This document shows positions 25,026-37,555 of a stretch of 64,000 nucleotides of DNA, piece after piece. Below the pieces are notes generated by a model. The model was not told where the DNA came from and did not search any database. It saw only the letters and a list, made by a program, of their open reading frames with translations. The translations under genes and the position numbers were made by a program. This DNA is from Coprinellus micaceus (lineage: Eukaryota; Basidiomycota; Agaricomycetes; Agaricales; Psathyrellaceae). Each line of letters starts with the position of its first letter. Position 1 is the first letter of the stretch. The stretch is taken from positions 4,278,001 through 4,342,000 of the forward strand of contig OX596335.1 in the NCBI GenBank assembly GCA_951394405.1, in the 5' to 3' direction.

Positions 25026-26690
25026 ATGGAACCAGCCACCTTCCTCAATCTGCCCACCGAGATCTTGGGGACAATACTAGAATACAACAAACTACCGCTC
25101 TCTACCCTCTTCGAACTGGCTTTATCGTGCACAAGGCTTCACGACATTTGCCTTCTGTTGCACTTGAAACGGAGCGGTATCCCCAACCCAGAAGAGCTCT
25201 GCAAGATCATCGTTCCAGCTAAATTGCAAGAACACGACGGACTCGCCGCGCTCCGCCTCGCGAAATGGGTCACGAAAACCAAGCGGATGGAGTGTCATTT
25301 TCAAGCGTGGCAAGGAGCTTTGAAGACGATGGTCTCTCAGCTCTCCCAAGTAGAGTCCTTCGTCAGTCGGCTCACCCTTGTTGAAGAAGTTGTGCTCGAG
25401 TTCGACCCTCACGACACCCCATACACGGACCTTTACGAGAAGGACATCGTTGCGTGGTCTGATACGATGGGTAAACTGCTGAACACCATTGTCGAACGGG
25501 GATGCCGGACCCTGGAAATAAATGGGTTAACCCAGTTGCACGACGCCTACACTTGTAGGCCCGTAGTTTCCTACGAAGCTTCTCAACCAGCCGTTGCCGG
25601 GCCTGTGACGCCCCATGACCTTGGGCAAACAGCTGCAGGAAAGCCCGATAGGGTATCGGACGGCGCCCACGTCGACATCCTTTCGGGTCAGACCTGGAAG
25701 TACAAGCGAAACAAGAGAATTCTCTACCTCGGGTCGTTTTCAGAGGATCTAATCCTCACTCATCTATCACCTTCAGCTCGCGCGAACTCTAAACTCACCT
25801 CCTTCACGATCGGGTCGAAGTCACTCCTTTCCCCTCCCCTCCTCCAATGGACATACTCCATCATCGCCTGCTCTCAAATCGACACGTTGACCTTGCGGAA
25901 AACGGAAATATTGGAATCCGGCGGCTCACCTGTTATGACTCTTCTTCCAATGGCCTGCCCATCTCTTAAAAGACTGGCCCTCCTCAGTCCAGGAGCGATC
26001 GGTCATAAGGGCTTAACGGTCATGGCGTCTGCCTTCCCGCAGTTGGAGTATCTCGCAATCGAAGGGCTCGACATGACCCTCTGCAATTACTCCCATACGG
26101 ACCCAGCCCTACAACTGTCCAAACACCTTACAGAGATCCGCGTCCAACTAGACTGGGTCCTTCCTTCATATTCCTTCGGCCCGAAGTCCTTCCCTGCCTT
26201 AAAAACCCTCACTGTCATCTGTGTAGAGGAAGGCTCTATCAACCGGTCACCGCCTCATATGGTCCTGTGGGGCCTTGGTGACAACGTTCCACCTTATCTG
26301 AACATGGAATTCGTGGGGGGTAGTAACATGGCTTGGTGGATGAATTTCGAGCGCTACATCGTCAGCGACAAGCGCCCAGGTGCATCGAGGGGATATCGCC
26401 ATGTGACAGGCCTCGTCATGTCACTGAAGTACGACATTTTATTGAAACCTCAGCAGTCTGATACGCTGGGGACACGGGAGATTGTGGAGAAGTGGTTCTC
26501 GCATTTCCCGGTGCTGAAGAGGGTGGGCATCGATGCGAGAGTAAAGAACCCTCAGACGCAGGTCCCTGCGATTGAGTGGTTCTGTCGTAATGCGATGCCC
26601 CAGGTGCTACGAAAACTAGACGCATTAGAGGTGAACGGTAAGGCGGTAGATATCAATCGGATCCTCGAGAGCGCAGAACCAGGCATTTAG
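25026..26690 (+). CDS. F-box protein with leucine-rich C-terminal region (paralog 1)
   Basis: Single exon, 554 aa. The N-terminal FLNLPTEILGTILEY...LFELALSCTRLHDIC has the F-box pattern (LPxEIL...LxLSCxRLxxI), which normally docks to Skp1 in an SCF ubiquitin ligase. The rest is made of irregular leucine-rich segments (for example LKRLALLSPG, FPQLEYLAI, FPALKTLTVI) that probably form the substrate-binding part. Such F-box proteins are expanded families in mushrooms; the target is unknown. The next gene downstream on the same strand is a clear paralog with the same order of motifs (TKTKR-ECHF, VEEVVL-F, MGKLLNTI, LLQWTYSI). Confidence 0.85.
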   Translation: MEPATFLNLPTEILGTILEYNKLPLSTLFELALSCTRLHDICLLLHLKRSGIPNPEELCKIIVPAKLQEHDGLAALRLAKWVTKTKRMECHFQAWQGALKTMVSQLSQVESFVSRLTLVEEVVLEFDPHDTPYTDLYEKDIVAWSDTMGKLLNTIVERGCRTLEINGLTQLHDAYTCRPVVSYEASQPAVAGPVTPHDLGQTAAGKPDRVSDGAHVDILSGQTWKYKRNKRILYLGSFSEDLILTHLSPSARANSKLTSFTIGSKSLLSPPLLQWTYSIIACSQIDTLTLRKTEILESGGSPVMTLLPMACPSLKRLALLSPGAIGHKGLTVMASAFPQLEYLAIEGLDMTLCNYSHTDPALQLSKHLTEIRVQLDWVLPSYSFGPKSFPALKTLTVICVEEGSINRSPPHMVLWGLGDNVPPYLNMEFVGGSNMAWWMNFERYIVSDKRPGASRGYRHVTGLVMSLKYDILLKPQQSDTLGTREIVEKWFSHFPVLKRVGIDARVKNPQTQVPAIEWFCRNAMPQVLRKLDALEVNGKAVDINRILESAEPGI

Positions 26691-27175
26691 ACTACACATA
26701 CGGTTCTTTGCTCGGTTGGTGGGCATGAGAAGAGAAAGTCACCCCGATATCAGCCCTGAAGTCTACTATCTTGGAGGTAAATGGGAGCGATATGGATGCC
26801 AAGGGATTTTTGGAGGGTGCTCTGTGATTTGTTCAATTTTGACCCGAGGCTCTCAAACTTGCTCCCAAATCTACCACCTAGTTCGTACATTGTCACGTTT
26901 TGTCCTTCGTTCTCCGAAATCTTCGTCTACTATTTTTTGTGGATTGTACCTATTTAAATCATTCAACCTATCTATTCTATCCAAAGTCGATCTCACGGCG
27001 AGAGTGAGTTCAACTTACAGTTGGGTGGTTAAGCGCCCTACCCGCCGATAATCCCACGCTCGTCGATCAATCGCACCGCCCCTATCTCCCCAAGAAGTAG
27101 CATGCGGGGTGGCAGCCTGGCTTCACCGATGTGGCAGTGGCGCCATAATCCTCGTGTTAGTCCTCTGCTTTCACC
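26691..27175. other. intergenic between F-box paralogs
   Basis: 485 bp, AT-richer than its surroundings. It contains the 17-base palindromic motif at 27022-27038, 138 bp before the next ATG. Nothing else is recognised. Confidence 0.5.
27022..27038 (+). promoter_or_regulatory. palindromic motif TGGGTGGTTAAGCGCCC, copy 1
   Basis: Identical over all 17 bases to the reverse complement of 46433-46449, and 16 of 17 identical to 50727-50743. It lies 138 bp upstream of the F-box 2 start codon. It is an imperfect palindrome around TTAA, as expected of a site for a dimeric regulator; the function is inferred. Confidence 0.45.
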
Positions 27176-29015
27176 ATGACTTCAACAGCCCTCCTCGACC
27201 TGCCCAACGAAATCCTCGAAGACATCCTCGAGAGCGCAGATATCGCCCTTCCAACACTCTACGGACTCGGTCTATCCTGCCACAGGCTCAAGGAGATCTG
27301 CATCCCCTTGTATTTGAAGCACAGTGGCAGTCCCCATCCCGAGGACGCGTGCAGGATTACCGTCCCACGGGCTAGGAGATCGAATGTCGACCTCAAGGTG
27401 TTCGCGTTGGCGACGTGGATCACTAAGACCAAGCGCTTGGAATGTCATTTCGCGGACGAGAAGGAGGGGATGGGGGGTATAGATGCAATGCTCACTGAGG
27501 AGACGTCAGCGCTTGCGGCACTAATGGAGCTAGCGCGCGGAATGCAGAAGGAGGGCGCTCGGGTGAGGCTCTTGGCAATGAAGTTCTGCGGAAGTCTAAT
27601 CACGAATGTGAACATAGAAACCTCGACGGAATTTCAAGACTTTGCTCCTACAGCTATCCAAGCTCCAGTCCCTCATCGCCCGGTTCGCTTCAGTGGAAGA
27701 GGTTGTTCTCAATTTCAACCCCGAGGAACAGGCGTTCACCAGATTCTCGGACTGGGACGCCATCTTTTGGTCGGAAGCGATGGGCAAGCTGTTGAACACT
27801 ATCATCGTAAGGGGGTGCACGAAGTTGGAAGTGAGAGGCTTGCATCAAGTGAACGATATCTATATCCTTGTTTCACCGATCCCACCCACGTTCACGCGAT
27901 ATCCTCCCACTGTGTCCAAGAATCCCTCATCCCCACCAACCGATCCAAGCGCTGTGCAGAAGCCCCAGGACATCCTCTCCGGGCCAACGTGGATATACAA
28001 ATGGAATGGTAGAACGGGATCAAGGCTCGAAGATCGCAAGCCTCGAATTCTCACTGCCCTTTCCGCCTCCGCGCGATCAAGCTGTCGGCTAACCGACTTC
28101 ACTATCGCTTCCATATCTCTCCTGTGCCCACCCGTCCTCCAATGGACCTACTCAATCTTGTCCTCCCCGTCCCTAGTGTCCCTGACATTGTGTGACGCCC
28201 CCGACTTCGAAATCAATTGGAAGGTCGTCGCCACCCTCCTCGCACAGGCCTGCCCTTGGCTCAAGCGCCTCACTCTGTCCACGAGCAACGGTACCAGCAC
28301 AAGTTGGAGAGACATAAAGTCGCTCATGTGCGCTTTCCCACAGCTTGAGTACCTCTCAGCCGACGACCCACATACGCTGTCGTGGATCAGCATGTCGAGC
28401 ATCCTGGACTCTGAAAGACACCTCGAACAGACTTTGCACCTCTCTCAGAGCATCACGGAAATGCGCTTGTCGGAGAACTGGCTTGATTACCTTGGCTTGA
28501 CCCTGCAAGACTTCCCCGAGTTGAGAAAGCTATCCGCCTCCCCTCCATCAGACCGCACACCGTTCAGCTTTCCACCTCACAAGACAATCGCCAGTCTCGG
28601 TGTGACCGAACTTCACTTCATGTTCAACCCGGGAGCGGCGTCGGATGAGGACATCGTTCGGATGCCGCTGGTCCACCTTCCTCAGGCATCCGATGATTCG
28701 TTCTGGCCTACAGACTCGGTATCGGGGGTTGAGCTGGTGTTCGCGCGTCACACGAGTCTCGGGACACATGACACAGGGGAGGTGCAGACAGCGAGGAGGT
28801 GGTTCGCGAAGTTTCCAGAGTTGAAGAGGGTGGCCTTAACTTGGAAAGTAGGTGATCCGGAAGCGCAATTAGCCGCAGCTCAGAAGTTTTGTCGGGATAC
28901 GATGGCAGAGGTGTGCAAGAAGTTGGAGCACTTCGAGGTGAATGGAGAAGTGTGGAATAAGCGGAGAATACGCAAGGTCCTGGAAGCAGAGGCTCCCGCT
29001 GCTTCTTCCATTTGA
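27176..29015 (+). CDS. F-box protein with leucine-rich C-terminal region (paralog 2)
   Basis: Two exons, 27176-27562 and 27618-29015, giving 594 aa. The intron (GTGAGG...AACATAG, 55 nt, phase 0) is required: without it the F-box half and the leucine-rich half are in different frames. Across the junction the product aligns with the single-exon neighbour (NFKTLLLQLSKLQSLIAR next to its ALKTMVSQLSQVESFVSR). The F-box is at about 6-45 (LDLPNEILEDILES...LSCHRLKEIC). Relative to paralog 1 there is an extra segment of about 30-40 residues just before the intron, so the donor could lie slightly further upstream. Predicted role: Skp1-binding substrate adaptor; substrate unknown. Confidence 0.85.
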
Positions 29016-29226
29016 GCGTTCTGGGGTTGCATTAAATAGTGCTAGCACTTGAGATTATCCGGATGGTATGATAGTACATTTTGGACATGATACACGATCT
29101 GAAACGAAATGAGTGTTTGCTAGACACGAGCGAAACGATGACTTACCTATCAGAAAGCGACAACAATAATCAATACAACGAGCAAGGAAAAGATGGACTA
29201 GGAAAAGGAAGGTAGAAGCGAACCAA

Positions 29227-29869
29227 TCATGCGACCTCGTCGGTCATAATGGCAAGGAATTCTTGCTCATTGATCTCGCCATCCCCGTCTAGGTCAAACT
29301 CGTCGATCATGGCTTGCCTGCTGCGGGTATTAGCAAAATAACCTCAGTGGAGCATATGGACACGCACAGCTCATCGTCTTCTAACCGGTCCCCGATCTCT
29401 TTTGCGACACGACGCAAATTCCGCAAGCTGATCTTCCCCGAGTTGTCGTCATCGAATAGTTGGAATGCACGTCGGATTTCCTCGATGGGGTCTCGTGCCA
29501 GTATCTTCTCGCTCACTAATCGCGGAAGATGCCAATTAGAAGGTCAACACCAGCTCCACGAGGTCATGGGGGGCAGTAGGAACCGCGAGGTATGAACTGT
29601 AACTCACTAACTTTCGCGAAATCTTCAAAATCCATCAGGCCATGGTTTGTCTTGTCATGGTCTCTCAGAATCTTGAGGACCTCCGCCTTCTTCATATCGA
29701 ACCCCAACGCGCGCATCGCGACCTTCAGTTCGTGGTAGTCCACGCAGCCATCCTTGTCCGTGTCGAATAGTTCGAAGGCCTCCTTGATTTCCTGCTTCTG
29801 TTCGTCGGAGAGTTCTGGCCTGTTATGCGAGCGCCGCTTCGCGCGCTGCGCAGCGGAAGAACCGTACAT
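29227..29869 (-). CDS. CDC31: centrin (caltractin), EF-hand protein
   Basis: Three exons: 29608-29869, 29515 down to 29368, and 29227-29317, giving 166 aa, the usual centrin length. EF-hand 1 is canonical ([12 protein letters not shown], 36-47). EF-hand 2 is degenerate (about 72-83). EF-hand 3 ([12 protein letters not shown], 109-120) ends in Asn as in other centrins. EF-hand 4 is canonical ([12 protein letters not shown], 145-156). The first intron donor is GTGAGT after GTTA, which creates KVMSEK, matching the centrin linker. The last acceptor is a tandem GCAGCAG; the second AG gives DDELQAMIDEF, the family consensus. Centrins act at the spindle pole body and in mRNA export and DNA repair complexes. 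The gene is divergent from the RdRP gene, with 333 bp between start codons. Confidence 0.95.
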
Positions 29870-30202
29870 GATCGTGGAGGACGGTATGGTGGTGGTTGTG
29901 AACAAGCCGTTCGTTGAACGCCGACGATGACCGTGGCGAAGTCACGCTGGTGGTCGTCACGGTCTCGTGAGCAGCGTCACGCGGCAGGAATGTCACGGCG
30001 GAAGCATTTCTCGCAGAACTCGCCGCGTTCGGAAACTCTTCAACCTTCGCAGCGGACGCTTCCAAGCGCCGCCAGCGCTTCTCTGCTATCTCCCCCCATC
30101 TATCTCAGTTTATATACCCAGTTACGACATCCCGACTAATCACCCAATACCCCGGTTTGAGGATACCCTGGTGCCCAAGGGCACCAAGTTGGCAACTGCC
30201 AA

Positions 30203-33200
30203 ATGTCAAAGAAGTGTGCTAACCCGGGAACGAATGCTATATCAAGAGTGAGTTCTGGGCTTTCATCTCCCCCTATTTCTTGCTCTCATCGCGTCAATCT
30301 CCCCCCTCCGGCGTGTAGAACCCCTCTACGTCGTCAGGAAACAGCGATTACTGTTCGCTAGGGAGCGATTGGGCGTACCCGAGCAGCGAGGACGACGAGT
30401 GGTCCCACCCCGAGTCCTCGAATAGTGCAGGTAATCACCGGCAAAGCCCGTTCCCTGCTTGAGCGCTAATCGATGGCAAAGGAAGTTTTGGAGTGGCTTT
30501 GAATTCATCGCCTGCGCCATACGTAACCATGTCGCGAGGGCAGAGCAGCAGGATGAGGACGCCTGACGCGGGATCTGCACCCAGCACGCCGTCCAGGCCT
30601 AGGTTGCAGACAGGCACGCCCTCTACGGTCAAGAAGAGGTCGCAGCATTTTGACACGCCGAGAAAGGCTACCGATCCCCGTAGTAAGTGGTTTGGACTGA
30701 CCTGGCAAGTATCTCTGAGCGCTAACATTCATCTTATGCAGGTCCAATGCCACCCCCCAGGCACCTCGATGAACTGACTGCTCGATTAGGTGTATCTTCC
30801 TCATCGTCAAGCCCATCTCCAACAGTCAAGATAAATCTCAGTGCGTGGAAGGCGGGCCTGGATAAGAACCTGTTCCCGGATAAACCGCCAGTCGAGTCGG
30901 AAACTCCTGCGCCAACCCAAACGGAAGCTCCTGTGCCTACCGAAACTCTAAGTAGTGCATCTCGTGCCACTCACCGACCGATGCCTGAAAGGACGATCGT
31001 CGTATCAGATAGCGAAACGGAAACGGAAACGGAAAGTGAGCAAGAGACGGATACAACTGACAGTAAGCGACCCGCCGTCCTTCCCCAGTGTAACTAATGC
31101 TAACCGAGTCCGTAGCCGAGTCCGATGCTTCACCCTCTCCTCTGAATTCACGCCGCGTCTTCTCGTCACGAACTACCATCCCGTCGAACAAGACCAGCAT
31201 GACTTCGCTTGGGTCAGAACGGAGCCCCAACAAAGGAAAGTCGACGAGCAACGTTAGTAGCCCAGCCACCGAGAGCCCTCTGTCCGACTCTCAGCCTGCC
31301 CCTCCTCGTGCCCTGAGGAAACGAGACTCTCCCCTACCTGTTCGAGGAAAGCCATCTCCGAGTACCCCTCCCGCCTCGCGTTTGCTAAATCACAGCCCTC
31401 CCACCACCCAAACAGATGTATTCACCCAACCTCCTCCCGTCGCTACCAGATCCAAGTCAGGCGGGCCATCCACACCGAAACGATCAGCATCGGTGCATGG
31501 GCCTCCACCCTCATCGCAGCCTGCGATGAGTCGCCCTCCTCCGGCCATCCGTCCTGCAGCCTCGGTGCCCCAGCCTTCCCCCTCTTGGCAACCAGCGCCT
31601 CGCGTCCTCCCTCCTCTCCGTCCCCCAGCTTCCTCACCCAAGCCCTTAGCTGCGCCCCAGCCTCAACCTTCAGCTGATGACCCCGCGGCCGTCGATGCCT
31701 TCCTCCAGCGAGACCTCTGTAGAGATCTCGAGTATCATGTCATCGCGCATGACAAAGAGGTCCAGGCGAAGTTCGACGCGCTTCAAATCGAATGGGGTGT
31801 CCAATTCCAGCTTGCTCGTGGGCAAAGTAACGGACTTTGGACGTGGGAGAAGGTTGGTGAGGCTTTGGATAAATTGAAAGGGACGAACGAGGAAATGGGG
31901 CCCAGGGTTCTAGGTATCATGTTGCCAGACAAGGCGGCGAATGCGACTGATTCGAAAGTTTGGTAAGGATTTCATATCTCGTCGTGAAGCACGCCTTGAT
32001 AATTGACGCACATCCGTAACAGGGCCGAGTTCGACAGGGAACAAGCAGCAATCATGGAGAACAAGGGACGTGGGATAGGTCTCATGGGCGACTGGATGGG
32101 TGCCACAGATTGGTACGGCGGTCGAATCCAACAACTCGCACGTCTAACCAAGAAGGAGGGCGGGGGTGGCTTGAAACTGACCCTCGAGCCCTTGGAGAAA
32201 CGTCGTTCCCATCGACTTGCTCGTTTCCTTGGGTCGCGTCGTGTCCTGCAGATTCGCGTTCCTGAGAAGCTGGCGCTGGAGTTCAAGAACGAGGTTCGAG
32301 AATTCTTTGCGCGTCGGTTTATCCTTCTAGGGAGGACGTTCGTTCCGTTCCACGTCAAGGATGGGAGCGTGTACATGGTAGAGGCTGGGTTGGATTTCGA
32401 GCGTGTGGCGCAGGATTGGAGTGGGGATCAGTTCAGGCTTGGGTTCATTGACTTCATGGAGTGGCATAACCCGATGTCACTGAACTTCAGACAAGTACGC
32501 CCCCCTCGCTCCATTCGACTCCTTGTACTAAAGTGGATCGCGTCCTCAGGCTATAAGCAAGTTCGTGACGCGTTATGCTCTCATCCTCTCGAACACCGTT
32601 CCCGTCATCGAGTTCGAAGCGAAGAACATGATCTTCATTAAAGACATCGGTCAGTCTTTCCCTCTCTCGATACATCCTTGGCTAACCAAACCCTCTCTGA
32701 AGACTCATCCGACTGGCCCCTCGACAAACCCAAGACCCCCACCGAGAAGATCATGACCGACGGGTGCGGGTTCATCAACCTCGCCGCCCTCGCTATCATC
32801 ACCCGGACGATGGGCTACGAGAGTGCACCCACCGCTCTCCAAGGACGTATCGACGGATCCAAGGGTCTCTGGGTCCGCCACCCCACTGACGAATCAGACG
32901 AACCTAAGATCTGGATTCGTGATTCCCAGAACAAGATCAAGAACCCCCGACTTGACCGTGCGCACCGTATCTTTGAGCTCGTTGGTCCCTCCAAGGCCTC
33001 GACCAGCGTCGCCCTCTCCACCCAGAGCATTCTCAACCTCCATTTCAACGGAGTCCCTTCCGATACTATTATCGAGTTGTTCAGGGAAGGTCTGAAGGAC
33101 GAGGTTACGCCGCTATTGCAGTGGGACAGCCCTGCGCTGTTGTATCATTCTGTGGCCATTGCAGGGGGAGTTGCTGGAGCGAGGTTGTCGAGGATCGCGG

Positions 33201-35142
33201 ATGGGCATGGGAGGGCGTTGGGTGTGCAGAAGGCACAGTGGAGGCCCGATGAGGTTGAGGAGAACCCTGATGAGGGCGAGAAGGAGTTGGACAGTGCGAC
33301 GTATACGGGGAGGAATCCGTACAGCGGTGGTGAGTTTGTTGCTGTGCTTGGTCATTGGGCAAAGGCTGAGTAATCCCGTTAATTTGTGTAGCCCCCCATA
33401 GCATCCATGAATCACTCATCGAGATGATTCAAGCGGGGTTCTCTCCGGCGGGATGCCACCAGGTCCAGACGAAGCTCAAGCAAGTCATTAAGAACGTTGT
33501 CGACTCTGCCGTGGAGAAGTATCGCATTCCTCTGGATGGGTCGATCGCCGCTTGGTTGGTCCCAGGTACGAGTTCACACTACTTTTAATACATTTCGCCC
33601 TGCGCCTGCCCATTTTCTGATGCAAAACACAGACCCTCTCGCCTTGAACCCCAGTGCCAGCGACTGGAAACCGGGAAATGTGAAGCGTGACGATTTGGGC
33701 TTGTTGAAGGAGGGCGAGATCTATTTCAAGTCTTCCCAGCCGTTGAAGGATGAGAACGAGATGGCTTACCATGTCATCACTGGGGATGTCGTGATCGGCC
33801 GCTACCCTATGCGTCTTCCCTCGGACTTGCAAAAGGCGAAGGCGGTCGATATCCCTGAATACGCGCTGTACACCGACATCGTTATCGTCTCGGTTAACGG
33901 GGAGGCGAGCTTGCCTAGCTTGCTTAGTGGTGGTGGTACGTCATGCCTCGTTATTCCTCCACTGCGCGTTGTGTACTAACATTATGTCCCTTATCGCAGA
34001 CATGGACGGTGACATCGTCAACGTCTTCCGCGACCCCGAACTAGTCCGCCACTTCAGCAATAAACCTCTCACTGAGCCCCCTGCTGACCTGGACGCCAAC
34101 TTCCAGAAGGAGGTCTACTCTGTCATGGCGTTCTGCACCCAAGCAGCGACCAAGTCTACTGCTGATGCAATGCTGTGGTATTTCGAGTTCATACTGAAGG
34201 ATGTTTTGACGCCGCAGAAGGGGCTGTACTCTATGTTCCATGACTGTTCGGTGGCGACGTTTGGTTATGATCACCCGGATACGATCAGGTTGGCGTATAT
34301 GTAAGAGGCTTGTTCTCTGCACTCGGTTCGATCGGTACTGATCTGTCGATGTTAGCTTCAATGCGTTACTGGATGCCAGTAAGACGGGACTTCGTTTGAA
34401 GGAGGGTATATTCGAAAAGGACCAGAAGGACTATGGTCGCAAACCACAACCCTTCGGCATCTTGGCGGACCTCCAAGTCGAGGGCAAGACGATCTACGAC
34501 GAGTTCATGACCCTCTTCAACGAGACGGCATTGAAGGCGTCGGATGGCAAAGATGTGTCCCTGTTCAGGGACCCGGACCTCGTCAAGCCATACAAAGAAG
34601 CTATAGACCTTGCGCTTTCGCTCCAAGAACGCGGCCTTCAGGGCCGCGAGGACGAGCGCCAGAGGGACGAGCGCGTCATGGCGGGCAAGTTCATCCACGA
34701 CGAGCTGAGGGTCATCCACAAGCACGTCGACGCAGCGAAAGACGAGTTCACTACCCGATTCGGGAAGAAGATGATTCGTGAGCAACAAGAGTCCCAGTTT
34801 GGCTTCGGTTCCCCGTCCAAAGCTAAAGCTAACAAACCCTCTTACGGGTCCTCGAAATCCGACCAAGCGGACGAAATGTACAGGGCGGCGAAGATGTTCA
34901 GCGAACCCGTCGAAGGTGTCAGGATGTATCAGTCGAACATTGAGGAGATTAAGGCAAGCTATGCGATATATTCGCAGGCCCCGTCATCGGCGTTCCCGTG
35001 GAGTGTTGCGTTCAAGGGGTTGTGTACGATCAAGGCGAAGGCGAAGGGCATTGCCCCGGCGGTGAGGGAGATTGACGAGTGTAAGGGGGTGACTTCGTCT
35101 GTGGCCAAGGTGCTGGCGAAGACGAATGCAGTTACATTTTGA
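30203..35142 (+). CDS. RNA-dependent RNA polymerase (QDE-1 / RdRP family, RNA silencing)
   Basis: Twelve exons: 30203-30247, 30319-30430, 30494-30682, 30742-31062, 31116-31962, 32023-32494, 32550-32649, 32703-33329, 33392-33565, 33633-33935, 34000-34300, 34356-35142; 1425 aa, close to Neurospora QDE-1 (about 1400). The first two small exons are inferred from open frame, GTGAGT and GTAATC donors and a GCTAATC branch point; a start at 30529 would also be in frame. Residues 1-390 are Ser/Pro-rich and disordered. The polymerase core follows, with MTDGCGFINL and the catalytic loop GGDMDGDIVNVF, whose DxDGD (about 1064-1068) holds the metal-binding aspartates. A glycine-containing YIFNALLDASKTG segment follows. 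This enzyme family makes double-stranded RNA for the RNAi pathway. No frameshift or missing catalytic residue is seen, so the gene looks functional. Confidence 0.95.
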
Positions 35143-35629
35143 TTTCTTTTTCTTCTTGCTTCCCTCATATTTATTCTCTCATCTCTGCGCTGCCATATAT
35201 CTTCCGGCGTCCTACTTACTCCGCACCTCAGGCCGTTGCTTTTGGCTCATCTGCCTGCCTGCTTTCTTTCCCTCACCCCGCCCCTTCAGTTCAAACCCTC
35301 CTTCTGCTTGGCTTGGTTGTGCTCCCCTGTATGCTTGACCTAATGTACCATTATTCTGGATTTCGAAGTGTATATAGCGATCGCTCATAGTTGTACCATA
35401 GTGTTCCTCTCTTTCTTACCTGTATATTTTAGCTTGGTTACTCCCATTTTGCTCACTCTGCGTTGCGTTGTGTTTCCCACAAGTCCATTCAAATAAGTAT
35501 AACAAACAACGATAGATCACCATGTCGAATAAATAACTTCTACCCGGTTCCCTTCACCGCCTTTCCACCTTTCCCTCCTTCCGTACTATTCCCGTGTATG
35601 ATATCCCTGACACCCCATCTCACCCCACT
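35143..35629. other. convergent 3' regions
   Basis: 487 bp between the RdRP stop and the stop of the opposite-strand acidic protein gene. It is pyrimidine-rich, likely the two 3' UTRs and terminators. No gene is seen. Confidence 0.5.
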
Positions 35630-36660
35630 TCACGATCTAACCTTCTTCTTCGACACTCCCTCATCCTCGTCCTCATCCTCGTCCTCCTCATCCTCCCTCG
35701 CCTCCTCAATTCCCCTCTTCTTACTCGTAGGGGTAATCGGCGTACTCTCCTCCATGAAATCGTCTCCTTCATCATCATCGTCGTCATCATTGTACTCCCC
35801 GCCGTTGTACTCCCCATCGTCATCCTCGCCTTCATCGTCGTCTTCACCACCTTCGTCCTCGTCTTCGTCGGCGGCGTTCGGATCCCCGAGGAGCAGGGCA
35901 GTTAAGTTGGGTTTCGCACCTGGGGCAGCAGCGCCGTTGGCTTCGGCGGGTTGGTGCTCATGATCATGGTCGTGGTCGTGGTCACCCTCCTCACCCTCCC
36001 CGTCGTACTCTCCGTCGTCGTCGTCGTCATCCTCCTCCTCAACATGGTACGCGGTGACACGGTACTCGTCGTCTTCGCCTTCCACTGCCTGCTGTTCTTC
36101 CTGTGTACGCAGGAACGTAAAAGAACACGGGGGAGAAGGTCACATTAGTAAAGGGTCTAAATATAGACAATGGGAAACGCGGAGGGGAAAGAGGGAAATG
36201 GAATCTCGAAAACGTGGTGTGCGGTATTGGGTGCGAGGTATGTGATAGGGAGAGCCAGGGTCTGGAAGCTTGAACGCCGGTAAATCCCCGGCGCTTCGCT
36301 CGACGCCCTCCTCCGAACGAGCGAGGGGCACTTCGTGGGCGCAGGAAAGCGCTATGTTCGCGACACTGGGCGCATGGCTGGTCTCTCCAGTGGTGAGAGC
36401 TTCGCGCACTTCCACACTCCAAGCAAAGCTACCAGACGTCGTCGTGAAGCGATCAGGCCGACACTCACCTCGAAATCGTACTCATCGTCGACCTCATCGT
36501 CCCCCTCGTCGTGGGTTGCCTTGGAGACCTCTGGGAGCCCGTTCTTCGCTCCCTCTCCTGTTGGGGCGTCTGCTAGGTTCGTAGCCTTGATAGGAGGCTT
36601 GGTGGACACCGTCGCGCTGCCGTTCGCACCAGAATGCTCCAGAGTCACAGTGTCGGCCAT
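35630..36660 (-). CDS. highly acidic low-complexity protein
   Basis: Two exons, 36469-36660 and 35630-36100, giving 220 aa. The intron is long for this genome (368 nt, GTGAGT...TACACAG, phase 0). After the start MADTVTLEHSG the protein is dominated by Asp/Glu runs, a short His-Asp repeat (DHDHDHDHEH) and a Lys-rich end (SKKKVRS) that could be a nuclear localisation signal. Such composition is seen in histone chaperones and other nuclear acidic proteins, but I recognise no domain and do not assign a function. The low-complexity coding DNA explains the long open frames on both strands here. Confidence 0.78.
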
Positions 36661-37555
36661 TTTGTCTCTAATTGCTCTGCGTTGGGGTTAACGGGCTGAT
36701 TTCTTGCGGGGGGAGAGAGTGGTCTTGTACTCGAGAGCACCCTGGAGGAAAAGGAAGAGATGGAAAGGCAAAAAGCGGGGTTAAAGCGGGGTCGTCGTGT
36801 CGCTTGCTCAGGTTCTGCGCAGTCGCACACTCTTTCTCCCTCTGGATGTATCCTCCCTTCTAGCTCCCAAGGTTCGACTTCGCCGGCGCCGTTCCTTCCT
36901 ACTTCGTTTGAAGAATATGACTCTGGCTCAGGGTCAACGCCGAGCGACCGGGTGGAGGGAACTACTTAGGGAAGAGCGATTTCTGCTCGGGGTGGGTGGG
37001 GGACGGGGTGGATGTGGGGTGGGATCAGGGAAGATGGTGTTGAATGGATGCACGTTCGAGTGTTTTGTTGGGCCCTCCTTGGAATGGGGGCGCCGTAGGT
37101 AATCTCTCCACACGCACTGACCATGGCCATGGAAATGGCATCATCGCCTCGAACATGGCAGATGAGAGCAAAGACGGAGTGCGGCCAACCCACCGGCCGA
37201 ATAGGATCTGGGACCACACCGCGCCCAGATAAGATAAGATTAGATCTTCGTGATGCGACGCCACCACCTTCCTCGAATTATCTTTTGTCCTCAACGGTCG
37301 CCACCCACTCAAAACAGGATTCAAGCTCGCTATAATCGAAGCTCCAGCTATTCTCCATACTCTACCTCGATCTAGAGTGCTCGAACTGACCCGAACGAGA
37401 TAGAGATGTCCATTTCATCTCCGAGTTCGGTCCAACGGATCGCCTCGTCGGACTGGGCGATCATCTGTGCCTGGCGCGAACAAAGCACTCACATACCGAA
37501 CCAAGAAGTCATCTAACGGCCAGGAAATGGCAGGCTGAGATTTAAGGTGCGAACC
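36661..37555. other. intergenic
   Basis: Upstream region of the acidic protein gene. No gene, repeat or RNA is recognised. Confidence 0.45.

Noticed and set aside
35463..36148. Long plus-strand Ser- and Val-rich frames opposite the acidic protein
   Set aside because: They are reverse-strand reflections of GAC/GAG-rich codons in the acidic gene.
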